Source: Utricularia gibba
Taxonomy: Eukaryota; Streptophyta; Magnoliopsida; Lamiales; Lentibulariaceae
Direction: 5' to 3'
Length of the DNA stretch: 64,000 bases
NCBI GenBank assembly: GCA_002189035.1
Contig: NEEC01000011.1
Span: 1,116,001 to 1,180,000, forward strand
The position numbers and the translations under genes were made by a program. Under the pieces are notes generated by a model. It was not told the origin of the DNA and did not search any database. It saw only the letters and a program-made list of their open reading frames with translations. Of this stretch, positions 1-12,100 are shown piece after piece (position 1 is the first letter of the stretch; each line of letters starts with the position of its first letter).

Positions 1-2515
1 TTAAGGGTGTTTTGTGCTACTTTTTTTCATAATTTACTTTATACTAAGAATAACTTATAAATAGTGAATGGTTGATTAGTATATATTTAAAAGTAAAAAA
101 ATAAGATGATGCTATTTGATTTTATTGGTTTATTTTTAATACTAAATACTATTTTACTGTTTTTTTATTAAATACTAAAACGTGTTTTTTTTTAGTTTAA
201 AAATATCATCAGCACATACTAGTCCTAAAATAGTATAGGCAAGTTTAGGTATTTTTGTATCTTATGACTTATCAGAGGTAATAATAAATGGAATATCCAA
301 CAAGATTTGACATGGACTTGGGTTTAGAAGGAAAGGTTTTACAGGACTCTTGTGGTTAACATCATTTGTTGAGAGCAAGGGAATTGAACTATAGTATCCT
401 CCAAACATACTATTTTCTTCGAAATTCATGTGTATGAATTCTTTTATGTTGGTATTTGGACTTGTGCTTATATGGTAAGGTGTATCACTAGCACTTGTAA
501 GATATGGTATTCTTTGGAGAATTTTCCGAGTTTCTGTACAACAAGTAGAAGAAATTGTTGTAATAATCCAAGAGAAAACAATAGATTGTTGATCAGCAAA
601 TGGGGGTGATCCCTTCATAAATTTTCCACTTCTAATATATACCTAAAGAGTTAAAGAAATTAGAAAAAAAACATTAAAACTAGTGTACTCGAATAAAACT
701 AGGTAATAGCTCATGTCGATCACTTCAATACTAATGAACAAAGCCAACACATTCTAACATTTGTCATCTTATCTTAGCTCTCATAATTACCATCAATGTT
801 TCATTCCATCCTACTCCAATCTATTGTTGCATATTCATTTATATCTTCCAATCCCTCTTCATATTATACCATGTCAATTTTGAGGATTGAAACTACTATT
901 TATAATATTTCTAATGTGTAATTGTTTCACAAAGGCCACATCTCATCAAGGGCTCGTTTGGTATAATGTTATAATTTGTTCAGTCTTAAATAAGAATGAA
1001 ACTAATTTACATAAAAATGAATGATTTCAAAAAGCTAAAAGTGTTTTTTGTAGAGTGTTACTTTTTTTTTTCAATGGCATTGTACAGAGTTTTACTTAAA
1101 ACATTATTATGTATCATGTGTTTGATTCTAACAATTATAAATCAGTCAAAAAAAAGAAAGAAAATTGAAAAAATGAATCAAGGAATGGCACGTGACCATG
1201 GTGAGCAAAGCCACATATTGCTATCGTACTAAAACTTAATGCTGCTGTTGGTAAAAGCAAGGAAGAAGTGCTAGACTCATGTGAAAAAGGCGATTTGAAG
1301 AAAAGAGACGGAGGAACGAGCAAAAATGAAAGTCCGTGATGAGTGGTGTTAACAAATTCAGAAGTCTATGGAATTCATCCCTGTAGTTTATCTGATGCGC
1401 TTGAGATTGGCGCTGTGCTTGAAGAGTAAAAGCTTGCAAACAAGTTGGGGAAGGATAGAAACCCTATAACTTGATCAATTTAACTACAAAGTGAGTTGTG
1501 AACTTTCTGTTGAACTTTGTTAGTTTTGGATTTCAGAGAAATATTCTTAGGTTGCAAGGAGCGACTTTAGAATGGTTGAAGTTACAAAAAAAAAAAAAAA
1601 AACTTTAGGTAAGCATGATGATTGATTATGATGCTCAAAGTTTCATTCTTTTTAAATTCATGTGCTACTTATGTGTTATATGTTATTTCTCATGCTTAAG
1701 GTGGGGATTCATGATTTTTGTAGCCTTGCATATCTAGTTTCCAAAGCAAAAGGAATGATTTTGTTTGGAGCTTTAGGGAAGAATATCTCATTTATGCAAA
1801 AACATTGCTGACTTTGTGAGGTTTTCTACATAAAACCGTCTTAATCCATATCTTTTTACTGAAAGGCTTCCTCCTACTTCCCAATGAGGTATCTGTCAGT
1901 GATTCTCATAGCATATACAAATTTTAAAACAATTTAGAATTAATGCTACAAGTCTCTTCACTTGATACCTATTTGTGTAATGGTGTTTTTGTGAGATAGA
2001 AAATGTTGAGAGAGTTGTTGATGCAGACTCTCATAAGACAAGGACTCCCTAGATAATTCAAACTGAGGATTGACCACATCTAATATTATAACCATAGAAG
2101 AATGACCACACTTACACCAAGTGATTTTAAAAGAGTAAGTGGGATCCCTTCCACCAGCCCACTAAAATATATGTCACTTTCACTTCTTCTACCTAATTTC
2201 TGGGATAATCCAATGAAGTCTCACCGAGTAGGAGTTATCGTTGCATAATAATATTAAGATATGCTAATGACACACATTATCCCCTTGGCATGCTTTTTTT
2301 GGAGTCTCTCATCTTTTAATAACCTTCAAATTATGTTTCTTTCCTCTTTGTTTAAAAATTTCATGGCCATGATAGTTTATGATATTCCAAAGAAGCATAA
2401 GGGGAAATCTAGATCAAGATCCATGCTTGAGTTTGGAGGCAAGATTGGACACTTACATTATGTGCTCCCTGATGCTTCCACCGAGTTTGTACTTCATTTT
2501 AAGCAATTGATTGAG
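1..2515 (+). repeat. Dispersed repeat R1, copy A
   Basis: First of four copies of an unidentified, AT-rich, several-kilobase repeat. The others are at about 5,600-7,560 (inverted), 25,880-27,560 and 40,760-45,150. Shared landmarks are the opening stretch with the motif ACATACTAGTCCTAAAAT, the segment at 1,000-1,450, and the segment at 1,990-2,440 that contains TTGACCACAT. The minus strand has a 118-codon frame at 262-618 whose counterpart in the 41.4-41.8 kb copy is broken by stops. It may be a decayed exon, but I recognise no family in it. No terminal inverted repeats or target duplication were found, so the element class is unknown. The copy stops where a copia gag fragment begins. Confidence 0.7.
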
Positions 2516-2885
2516 TAGAGTACTTCAGCTTGATTGCTTTTAGCAAAGCGTTTCTCTATTTCATTGAGAAATTCTTGAGCATCAGCAATCTCATGAGAAA
2601 CAGTATCCATGAACATTTCAGGAATGCCACACGCTTAATCACCATAAAGCTTATCCAATTAGAGCTCTCTCAACTATCATAATATATTCTTTCCTCACGA
2701 GTACAATTTTCTTGAAGAGGTGGTGGCTTCTCTTCTCGAAGTGCCAGATCAAGATCCATGCGGTCTAAAGCAATCATCACATTTTCTTTCCCAATCCTTT
2801 AAGTTGGTACTTTGAAGTACAAGAATGGCATTCATGGTGGCTGAAGCGGTGGCTAAAGTTGCTGAAAAGAGAAGAAAATTGACTC
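2515..2885 (-). pseudogene. Ty1-copia gag fragment (copia-A)
   Basis: Read on the minus strand, this segment resembles the copia capsid (gag/UBN2) domain. It begins with NAILVLQSTNLKDWERK, continues in a shifted frame with MDLDLALREEKPPPLQEN, and ends with SHEIADAQEFLNEIEKRFAK. The order and spacing match the usual copia gag, which opens with a 'G(T/S)NF..W' motif and later carries 'A.EFL..IEKRF'. At least one frameshift and one stop interrupt it. The nucleocapsid zinc knuckle and all of pol are missing, because the sequence runs into R1 copy A. It lies downstream, on the minus strand, of the LTR and primer-binding site at 3,534-3,939 and probably belongs to the same insertion. Confidence 0.7.
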
Positions 2886-3533
2886 ACCATTAGATAAAAA
2901 GTAAAACAAATAGAGGTATATCCCATCATAACACATCTAATTACATCAATATTCTATCTTTGGACAGAATATTAATTAATCAGTGATCTTGGAGTAGTAA
3001 TTAAACATTGATAATAAAATACACATCAAGAGGTGAACCTTCCTTTAGCTAGATTCACAACTTATATGCAAAACACAATAAATATCACTATGTTATTACT
3101 ACAAATGCATCCTTATAATTTACATCCAACATTTATCTTCCTTTGGGAAGACTAATATTTTCAAAAAATTAAATACGCATTATCCTCCTATGCATCAAAC
3201 TTAAAAGAAACTTTCATAGAGAGGATATTTTGGCAACATCATATGATTATTAATTTCAATTCAAATAAATACCAACATGTTCTATATTTATCTCATAAAT
3301 ATATAAACATCAAGAAAAAGAAACCGCAGGGATTTCATTGTAAAGAACAATATGAAAAATCCTAATCATCTAAATATAACTTGAGTTCGAAAATTCTTTT
3401 CATGTCACCAGAAAAATGAAATCCAAAAACAATATAGTTTGAAATATTTTAAAATTGATGTACCCTTTTTTCTTTCAAAAACAAGGTTTTAGAAAATCAT
3501 AGAAGCAAAAGAAATCCTCAAAAATTTCAACAC
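2886..3533. other. Untranslated leader of copia-A, no gene seen
   Basis: AT-rich stretch between the gag fragment and the primer-binding site of the minus-strand copia element. No frame of useful length and no domain are visible. By position it is the 5' leader of that element, possibly with later insertions, since it is longer than usual. Confidence 0.4.
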
Positions 3534-3548
3534 TGCTCTGATACAAGT
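3534..3548 (-). other. Primer-binding site of copia-A
   Basis: On the minus strand the bases just after the LTR read ACTTGTATCAGAGCA. This is close to the sequence complementary to the 3' end of initiator methionine tRNA (TGGTATCAGAGC) used by most plant copia elements. Its position directly against the LTR end TTCTAACA fixes the LTR orientation. Confidence 0.75.
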
Positions 3549-3939
3549 TGTTAGAAGCAAAAGTGCAAATATATACCAGAATTCATGACTCGAGAATGTC
3601 TTGTTAGAAATAAAGCAAAAATGAGGATCTTCCAAAAAATACACCAACTTGGAAAGCTTTCAAGCAATCTCCATCTCTCAACCGATGGGACGTCAAGAAA
3701 AAGTTTGATATTTTCTTGGGAACCATGACACCTCTATTTATAGAGTCGAGAATTTTTATTTATCGCATCACTAAATAAAAACTTGCACATTAGTCCTGAC
3801 ACAATAACCAATAAAACCAATCAAAAACCATCTTATAAAATTATTCAAACAATAATAATAAATTGATCACTTTATTATTATTTGGATTAAGGACAAATTT
3901 AATGCATATGGGCCCTTAAAATTAGAATAAATTCTAACA
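3549..3939 (-). mobile_element. Copia LTR, 391 bp (5' LTR of copia-A)
   Basis: The segment starts TGTTAGAA and ends TTCTAACA, a perfect 8-bp terminal inverted repeat with the TG..CA ends typical of LTRs. A TATA-like CTCTATTTATAGAG lies near 3,735. The primer-binding site abuts its left edge, so on the minus strand it is the 5' LTR. No second LTR of this element is present in the window, and the flanking five bases do not match, so the element was truncated after insertion. Confidence 0.8.
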
Positions 3940-4970
3940 GATGACACCTCTGTTTTAGTACCAGAGGTTACTGAGCTATCATCATATGAAGAGGCGGTTG
4001 GTGATCCTCGTTATGTATTGCCCATGACTGATGAAACGGGAGCCATGAATTTGAGCAACACATGGGACATTGTTGCATGGCCGAATGATGGAAATGTGAT
4101 TGGTAGCAAAAGGGTTTATAAGATTAAATATAAACCTGATGGCTCGGTGGACAGGTTCAAGGCAGGAGTGGTAGCTCTCAGTTTTACACAACAGTTTGGG
4201 GTGAATTATGTTAAGACATTCAGGAGGCTGTTCCATATAAGCCTCTTCCTGTAACTCACTATGTAGAAAGGCATTTTTAACATCTAATAAATGTAGAGGC
4301 CAATCATGACATAAAGCTAGGCATAACACAATGCGAACAACAGGTTCAAGGATCCTGTAAAGCCTACATATGATGATATGCCAACATATGCATCAGCCTA
4401 CATATGATGATACGGAATCTGTAAAGCCCATATTACGCTATGTGCATGGGACACTAAATGATGGAATCGCATTGCATAAGGATCCTATTGAACAACTCCA
4501 GTTATCTTCGAACCATGGCTTCTATGATGCAGATTGGGCCCAACCAGTTCAACTAGCGGTTTTTGTGTTTATCTTGGTCGAAGTTTAGTAGCTTGAAAGA
4601 GTAAGAAGCAGAGGAGAGTGGCTCGTTCAAGGACCGAAGCTGAGTATGGGGCTCTTGCTGCAACACGTGATTTGGATAAGAAAAGTAGTTCACTTCTTAA
4701 CATCTCCCATAGAAAGATCACAACTCTTTTGCAACAACAAGAGTGTCATTGTCCATTCCCTTGAATCCGACCTCCATGATCGAACAAAACACATTGAAAT
4801 TGACTATCATTTTATTCATGAAAGGTTGAAGATGGTGATAACAGTGCAGTATCTTTGCTCAGATAATTATATTGGAGACATTTACAAAGGCTCTTAGCAG
4901 AAGTCGTCATGATTATTTCTATAGCAAACTCACAACTTGGTACACGTGTGAGTTTGCTATATAATTATTA
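3940..4970 (+). pseudogene. Ty1-copia pol remnant with inverted segment (copia-B)
   Basis: The plus strand encodes the N-terminal part of copia reverse transcriptase (NTWDIVAWP, VIGSKRVYKIKY, FGVNYVKTF). From about 4,223 to 4,345 the next stretch of the same protein is on the minus strand (LHLLDVKNAFLHSELQEEAY, then MEQPPE), as if flipped in place. The YxDD region is absent. The plus strand resumes with the RNase H domain (PILRYVHGTLNDGIALHKD, then the Asp-rich DADW motif) and, after a frameshift, the C-terminus (TKHIEIDYHFIHERLKM and an LETFTKALSRS-like end). The frame stops near 4,962. It has several frameshifts and is non-functional. Confidence 0.85.
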
Positions 4971-5167
4971 GAAAAGTTGAAATAATGATTAGAAAGTTGG
5001 GGAGTTATGTATATTTCAATAATTTGAGGGTATAATTACATATATATAAAGAAGAACCCTAGCAGAATTGGCTGTCGGCGTTTTGCTGCTGGGTTTGAAA
5101 GCACTTTTCGTCTCCCTCAAGACTCAAACACGCAGTGGTCTTTCTCAAGCTCAACAAATTCAACACC
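4971..5167 (+). mobile_element. Probable 3' LTR region of copia-B
   Basis: Directly after the pol stop lies a purine-rich tract (GAAAGTTGGGGAGT), followed by a stretch that opens TGTATATTTC and contains the TATA-like ATATATATAAAG. That is the usual polypurine tract followed by LTR. A right edge near ATGACA at about 5,174 is possible. No matching 5' LTR is in the window, so the call rests on position and motifs only. Confidence 0.4.
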
Positions 5168-5590
5168 TTCATGACACCTTACATCGCAAAATGCAAAGAA
5201 CTTCGATATTTCCTCTAATATCAATTTGTTCAGACTAGAAAGGGATACCATCGTTGTCAAGAGCAAAAATGACTCTAATTTGATGGTTATTTTCTCCTGA
5301 GGTGAGAAGCTATCACCTTTTTAAATAATTTTATTATTTTCCAATTTTAGCTAATAATAAAATAATATAAATAGCATAACTAATAAATAAGTCCATAGTA
5401 TGTCAAATAAAACATAAATAAATAATATGAATAACAAAGTTCTAAATAGAAACATCAAACGCAAGATAAGCAAACAATGAATAACTAAAAATCATTTTCA
5501 TCCACATCATTTGTTGTATAATTAACATCATCAAATTCATTATTATAAAAAACAAATAGAATGATTTCATCCCTATCAACTATATCTTTC
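5168..5590 (-). repeat. Repeat R3 copy 1 (hAT-associated)
   Basis: This stretch is closely matched at about 32,448-32,960 and partly at 52,820-53,280. Shared landmarks are ATGCAAAGAACTTC, TTTGATGGTTATTTTC, GGTGAGAAGCTAT and AAATCATTTTCATCCA. On the minus strand its end reads as an acidic tail (NNEFDDVNYTTNDVDEND). At 33 and 53-58 kb the same repeat lies close to hAT transposase fossils on the same strand, so it may be the 3' part of that element. That link is an inference from position. Confidence 0.55.
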
Positions 5591-5599
5591 TGGATCTTC

Positions 5600-7560
5600 C
5601 TCTTCCTCATTTTCATTATGACCGAGTTGCTCATAAACACGTTTCTTACAGATTATTACAGCTTTCAAATAACACGAAAGCTCTGCAAATGTAGAATAAA
5701 CTAGAAAGTTACTGTCTAATCGATCAGTGTTTTTTGCCACTATGGATCTTGTCTTAGACTTCCTCCTCATGCCTAATGTCCTTGTGGTCATGGGCATGAA
5801 ATTTTAAAACAAAGACACATGAAACATAATTTGAAGATTATTAAAAGATGAGAGATTCAAAAAAAGCATGCCAAGCGAATACTATGTATCTTTAGAATAT
5901 CTTACTATTATTGCACAATGATGACTCCTACCCAATGAGCCTTGGTTGAATTATTCCAGACATTAGATAAAAGAAGTGAAACTGACTTCTATTTCAGCCA
6001 ATTGGTAGAAGGGATGCCACTCACTCCCTTAAAACCACTTGGTATAAGTTTGGTCACTCTTCCATGGTTTTCAACATGCAATCTACTTCATTAGATGTGG
6101 TCAATCCTCAGTTCGAAATGTCTCAGAAATGCTTCTTCTATGAAAGTATGCTCTAACAACTTTCCCAAGATTTTCTCTCACAAAAACATAAAGTCTGTTT
6201 TGTATACAAAATTTATTGAAGTGGACTTTGTTTGATTTCTAAAAATTCTTATATTTAATCATTATATAATAAAATCAAAAATTCAAATTCGATAATTAAC
6301 TTCATAAATTATTTAATTTCTTAAATATTTTTTTAGTAATTAAATAATATATTAATTAAAAAATTACACTATTTAATTTTTATTTATTTTAAAAAATATA
6401 TTTATATCCTAATATTAAATTATTTATATATTTTAATATAATAAACTTTACAATACATATTTTATAATTTATATTATAATATTATACTATTCCAGAAAAT
6501 AATTTATAATTTTAAAATTTATTTTAATTATATAATTTCAAAACTAATTCTATTATATATAAATTGAATTATAGGCTCAAATTATACAAACGACCCATAA
6601 TCACACAAAGAGACATCAAGCGTAGACACTTGTAGTGTTAATTCTAAATTTCCTTAAAATTCTTATATGCTATGAAAATCACTGACTGATGCCTCATTTA
6701 GAATATGCTATAAAAAGATATTAATTATTGTTATGTATTCAAAATGGTTTTATATAGAAAAGCTCATAGAATGAGCAACATTTTCGCAAAAACCATTTAT
6801 TTTGCTTTAGAAACTAGATATACAAGGATACAACAATCATGAATACCAATAGTGAAAATTCCTGCCTTAAGCATAAAAAATTACATAGAATACATAGTAA
6901 GAACATGAACTTAAAAAGAATGAAATTTCATGATAGTCAATCATTCTAGTTTTTCCCTAACTTCAACCCAATAAAATCTTTCCTTACAACCTAAGAATTT
7001 CCCCTGAAATCCCATTATTCTTAAATAGTACCTAATAACCAAGTTCAATAAAAACTTTATAACTCACTTTACAGTTAAATTGATCGACTTATAAGGTTTC
7101 TATCCTTACCCCAACTTGTATGTAGACTTCCACCCATCAAGCACAGCATCAATCTCAAGCGCATCAGCTAAACTACAGGGCTGAATTACATAGATTTTTG
7201 AATTCGATAACACCACTTACCATGGCCCATAATCGAACAACTCACCCATCGTATTTCTTCTTCTTGTTGCGTGTGTTGCTTTCTTTTCATTTTTGCTCAT
7301 TTCTCCCCTCTCTTTTCTTCAAATCCCCTTTTGCACCTGATTCTAGCACTTCTTCCTTGCTTTCACCAACAGCCGCATTAAGTTATACTACAAAATGAGT
7401 CTAGCAACATGTGGCTGTTCTCCCCATGGCCACTTGACCATTCTTTCGTTCATTTTGTCAATTTGCTGTCCAATATTCTTTCCTCTTCTTTTTTTTTGAC
7501 TGATTTATAATTATTATAATAAAACACGTGACAGGTAATAATGTTTTAAGTAACACTCCT
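5600..7560 (-). repeat. Repeat R1, inverted copy A'
   Basis: Reverse-complement match to R1 copy A and to the most complete copy at 43,020-44,830. Matching landmarks include GAGCAACTTGGTCA (found here as its complement near 5,630), the Thr/Ser-rich 7,198-7,400 segment, the CTCATTTCTCCCCTC tract and the segment complementary to TTGACCACATC. With copy A it forms a long imperfect palindrome with about 3.1 kb of copia debris in the middle. The 66-codon plus-strand frame at 7,198-7,398 has related frames at 1,236-1,439 and 43,047-43,286, but in those it lies on the minus strand of the direct copies, as expected for an inverted copy. Confidence 0.7.
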
Positions 7561-9104
7561 CATGATAAGTTAAATAAGCTTTCCGAGTTGTTGGAGGTGG
7601 AGAGTGTGAGCTTTTGTCATTGAGCTGCTTCATACACTTTTAAAGAGAATTATTTAGTGTTTCAATGGAGAAGTACTCGAATGAAATGCAATTAGAAGTC
7701 GGCTATTTATAATCCAACTAGAAATTCTGTTGTGCATAAAATGTCTCACTTTTCTGTATAATGAATTGCACCATGTTGACATTATAATCATCATAATTAT
7801 CTACATCCTCTGTGAAAAATTTTTACTTCTAAAAAATACTTTATCAATAATTTTTTATTAAATGCGGGTGTTTTTACTCAAAAAATAAAACACATTATTT
7901 TTCAAAAGTTGTGTAAATCTATTATTTTTTATTAAAATCACCTTTTTTAAAGAGAATCTTAATTTGTGTGAAGCTGATTTGTTTCCACATTTTATCATGC
8001 CAAATATTATTAGTTCTTATTCTTTGAAAATATGGTATTATTAATATATGCTGTTAAATATCATGTATATGTGATTCTCGATGTTTTCCAATTTATTCAA
8101 ATAGATATTCATGTTGAAAAGCTACTATTGCAACGTATTATCTGGTATATCCACATAATTAATTTCCATTGTTTGATCCCATATTATTTTGAATGCGGTT
8201 AAATCTCTATTCTTTGTTAGAATGATATTCCACAGTATTTGAAATATGTCCTTATCCAAGAAAATGTAACTGGAACGTGATTGTAAAGTCATTGACATAT
8301 CCATTTCTAAATGATTGCGGCAATCGTCATTTTTGGTGATAAGTGCTTCCTCTTTTCTACATATCTTGATTCTTGACTAAAATCCAAATGTAAATATCTT
8401 TAGATTTTTCATTTTTAAAAATATTAATGCATCGCAACCGCAAATGTATGATGATGTCGAGACTATAATTTCTAGTCTTGTAAGAGCGAGAATAACTAGT
8501 GATGTCTTGATGTCTATGTCATGTGAGTGTTAAGAAAACTAAAGGGTCAAAAATAACCTTCTTTGTAATTTTAGAGGTTAGGGGACCAAATTGGGGCTTT
8601 TCTTCGAAACCCTATAATCGGGGGCATTATTGTCATTGAATTTTAGAGCAATTGACATTGGACTACTGAACACCTGGTACATGTACGAGCAAACACTAAT
8701 CGCGTTAATGCATTTTTTTTTCCCGAAGAGAAAGAAAATGTTCCTTGGGGAAGATGGAAAAGGATTTGTTCTCGGCGAACCCACGGATTTCAACAAGTAT
8801 TGTCAAAGCTTGACCGGAAGAAACAATACGCGAGGGTTTATATGAGGTTCACTGCATGAAAGCCATTTCGCTAGAGACGCATCCTCTTTTATCCCTCCTT
8901 TGCTTTTTACATCGTAAACATTAGCTGTGTCTGGGTGCTTTTCCCTGTTATGCATATACGCCCTCGAGGTACATTCGTTTCCCTACGTGGGTTTTTTTTC
9001 TGGGGCTGCTTCCAGTGACTGATAGTGGGGTAATTTTTTTGTATTGTGTGTTCTGCGTGCTTTGATTTTCGTTTTCTAATATTTGTTTCACTTGATTTGA
9101 AAGA
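7561..9104. other. Upstream flank of the PDS5-like gene
   Basis: No coding domain was found. The stretch from about 8,540 to 9,104 is richer in G and C than the TE-dominated DNA to its left and probably holds the promoter and 5' untranslated region of the PDS5-like gene. A TTTATATGA near 8,840 is a weak TATA candidate. The bases before the start codon (TTTGATTTGAAAG) look like a splice acceptor, so a 5'-UTR intron is possible. Transcript data would be needed to place the start of transcription. Confidence 0.4.
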
Positions 9105-12100
9105 ATGGTATCTTCAGCTGGAAGTCATACGGAAGAGGAGGAGAATGAGGTTTGGGAGGTTGGAAATGCTCTTCTTAGTCCTCCACCTTCACGCGATGAA
9201 CTTCTCGATCTCCTCCGTGTTAGTATACCCTTTTGCTTTTAACTTTTGCTGCCCTTTCTCACTTACCCGCTTGTTTATGTGTCTTTTATGTTTGGTTTGT
9301 AATGTAAATCTTGTTTTTTGGACTTAGTTTGTGTGGTGTCAGGGAAGGGTCCTTCTATGACGACTGCGCTTAATTATCGAAGAAAACTTTGAACCCCTTC
9401 GCCGTGACCTGTAATTCTTTATTCGTGTTATATGCAAAAGGATATCCGTAGTCTGAGTAGCCTCAAGCATTGATTATTGTTTTTTTTTTCTTGGAATTTG
9501 GGGTTTTTAGTTTATTCAGATGGGTGTTAAACATTAGTAAAGGAAGGTATGCAACTTCTAAATGTAACCTATCACTCTTCTTGTCATAAATAACATTTTT
9601 AGTTACAGGGCGAAAGGTCTCGCTTGGTGATGTGTGCCATGTCTATAGGAGTTTTGTGGATGTCATGGAATATTTGGACTAATTTTTTAAGGAGCATGAC
9701 ACCCAGATTATAAATTAAATCAACAACAGAACTATGGATCTAATTATAGCAATTTTTATCTCTAATTTCATCTTCTTAGTTGTTTTCTTTTTAATTCAGT
9801 TTTCATATTTAATTACCTGGGTTGTAATGTTTCTACTTTCAGAAGGCAGAGATTGCTTTGACTGATATTTCTCAGGAGCCATCCCAGGCCACAGCAAAAG
9901 CACTTCTCCCAATGATGAATGCTTTGATATCTGAAGAGATTTTTAAGCACTCTGATGGAGATATTCAAGTAGCAGTTGCTGCTTGTCTCAATGAGCTTAC
10001 CAGAATCACAGCACCTGAATACTCTTACTCTGATGAATTAATGCAGGTTATACCCTTAATTCATTAGCTTACACTGGTATATTACTTGTTTTCACTTTCT
10101 GGTGACTTTCAGTATGAAACAAAACTAACAGCTTTTTTTTCGAGTGATCAGGATATTTTCAGATTGTTCATGGTTGCACTCAAGCAACTACCTTCTGGGA
10201 CAGACATGAATTTTATGAGAGCTTTACGGATTGTGAATACAATGGCCACAATCAGAACATGCGTCATGATGTGGGACTTAGCACTTGATGAATTGGTTGT
10301 TGAGATGTTCCAGATTTTTTTCAACACAATTGAGTGAGTATGAATTGTTGGACGTCATTTTGGTTATTTCATCTAAATCACTGCCACATTAGTGCGATGA
10401 TTGCGGTACCACTGTCATGCAATCATCTGGAGCCTGTATCTTTTTGGCCTAATTTTTTTCTCTTTTGCTTGTAACCTTCTCAAGGTTAAGGCCAAACGTA
10501 GATTTTTTGGAATCCATGCAAGCCATTTTGGTGATGATGATAAATGATAGTGATGACATCTCCATGAAGCTTCTGATACCTCTTTTGGAGAGCGTAAAGA
10601 CTGATAACAAGGTTAGGATTACATTCCTCGTCATAATTCCAGCAAACAATTTTTTTCTTTTTTGCATTATCCCATCTCATTGTAACGAAAAGAGGTCATT
10701 CTTATTTATTTCTTCAGAGTACATCACTGGCGTCCTGGAAATTGAGTGAAATTATTTTCAAGAAGTGTGCGACAAAGATCAAGCCTTATCTTAAGGCAGC
10801 TTGGAAGAAATTGAACTTGAACCTCGTTGACTATCCTGAAATAATAAGAGCACTGTGCGAGCACACTAGCAGATGTGGAAATGCGGTTTGTCCTTCCCAC
10901 TTTTTTGTTTGACATAAAATGGTTCATTTCGTTTTTTTTTTTTTTTGGTTCTTGCCTATTTTCCATAATACATTTGCTCTAACCAGGGAAGTAGCATTTA
11001 ATTGTATATTCTCCATATATAAAGTAGAGGTACATATTATCAGGAAGTTGCTGAAACATATATATTAAATTTGTGATTAGCATTGTTTGCATCAATTTTT
11101 AGTAGACTGATGTAGCTGTGGATATGCATTCCTTTTCTTTCTCCCTTTTTGAGATGCTGTGAACTTACTTAACTCTCAAAAGATTCACTTTTTTTTTGGA
11201 AAGGTGGATGAAGAAATTGTAGAAACTGATTTTTCTGTAGAGGGTGGTCTTTCTGCTGAGCCAGCTTCCTGTTTAAACGCCAATTCCAAGAGCAAGAAAG
11301 GAAAACCTTCTCTTGAAGTAAAAGAAGAGCATGATACCTCAATTAAGGCATTTAATTGTGCTCAAAATATTGTTGAACTCAAAAGTCGTAAGTGTATTAA
11401 TTGTCGAAAATTGTGAATAGTTCTGAAACATAAGTTTTAACACTGATCCTGATGTTGAAGCTGTGAAATGGTTCAGGAAATTCCCCAAATGAGTTGCACA
11501 CCATCTCACAGCAAAGGAGAAGGGGCAGAAGGCCGAATTCATTAGTTAGACCAGAAGAAGGGTATGAGCAACCTTGGACGGTTGGACGTGGACGTCCCAA
11601 AAAAGAAGGCCTTGACGGTAGTAGAACAGAAAATGGGCATAATTCTCTACTATATATCTAAAAGATTACATGCATGTTAATTATAACATTTCATTCTGTT
11701 CACTAAGGAATCAACCGTGGAAGTATTTCTTCCAAAAAGAAAGTGAACTCAGAAACTCCTAGTTCTAAGCTCTTAGGAGGGGAACGCTCTGAAATGTCAA
11801 TTCCAACGAAGCTAGGGTCTTCTGTAAGAGAAGAGACCTCCAAAGATTCAGTTCAGAGAAAGGTGAAACTTTCTGCCCCTGAGCCGATGGAAATTGACCA
11901 TCCCTTGGATTCAGTTCCAGAAAAGGAGAAGGTATAGTTTCTGTTACACTCTATCCAGATTTTAAATCTTTTCAGATTTATGCACTGATCAGTTTTCATG
12001 CAATGCTTACTCCAACGCAGAAGGTCAAGAGTTCAGATGATGATAGTATTGGGGAAAATTTGATTAAAACAAGAATAATGGTATGGTGGCCATTGGACAA

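Noticed and set aside
4920-4961. 15-bp perfect inverted repeat at the end of copia-B
   Set aside because: It lies within the last codons of pol (LTTWYTCEFAI region) and is explained by that sequence; a 15-bp arm alone is weak evidence for function.
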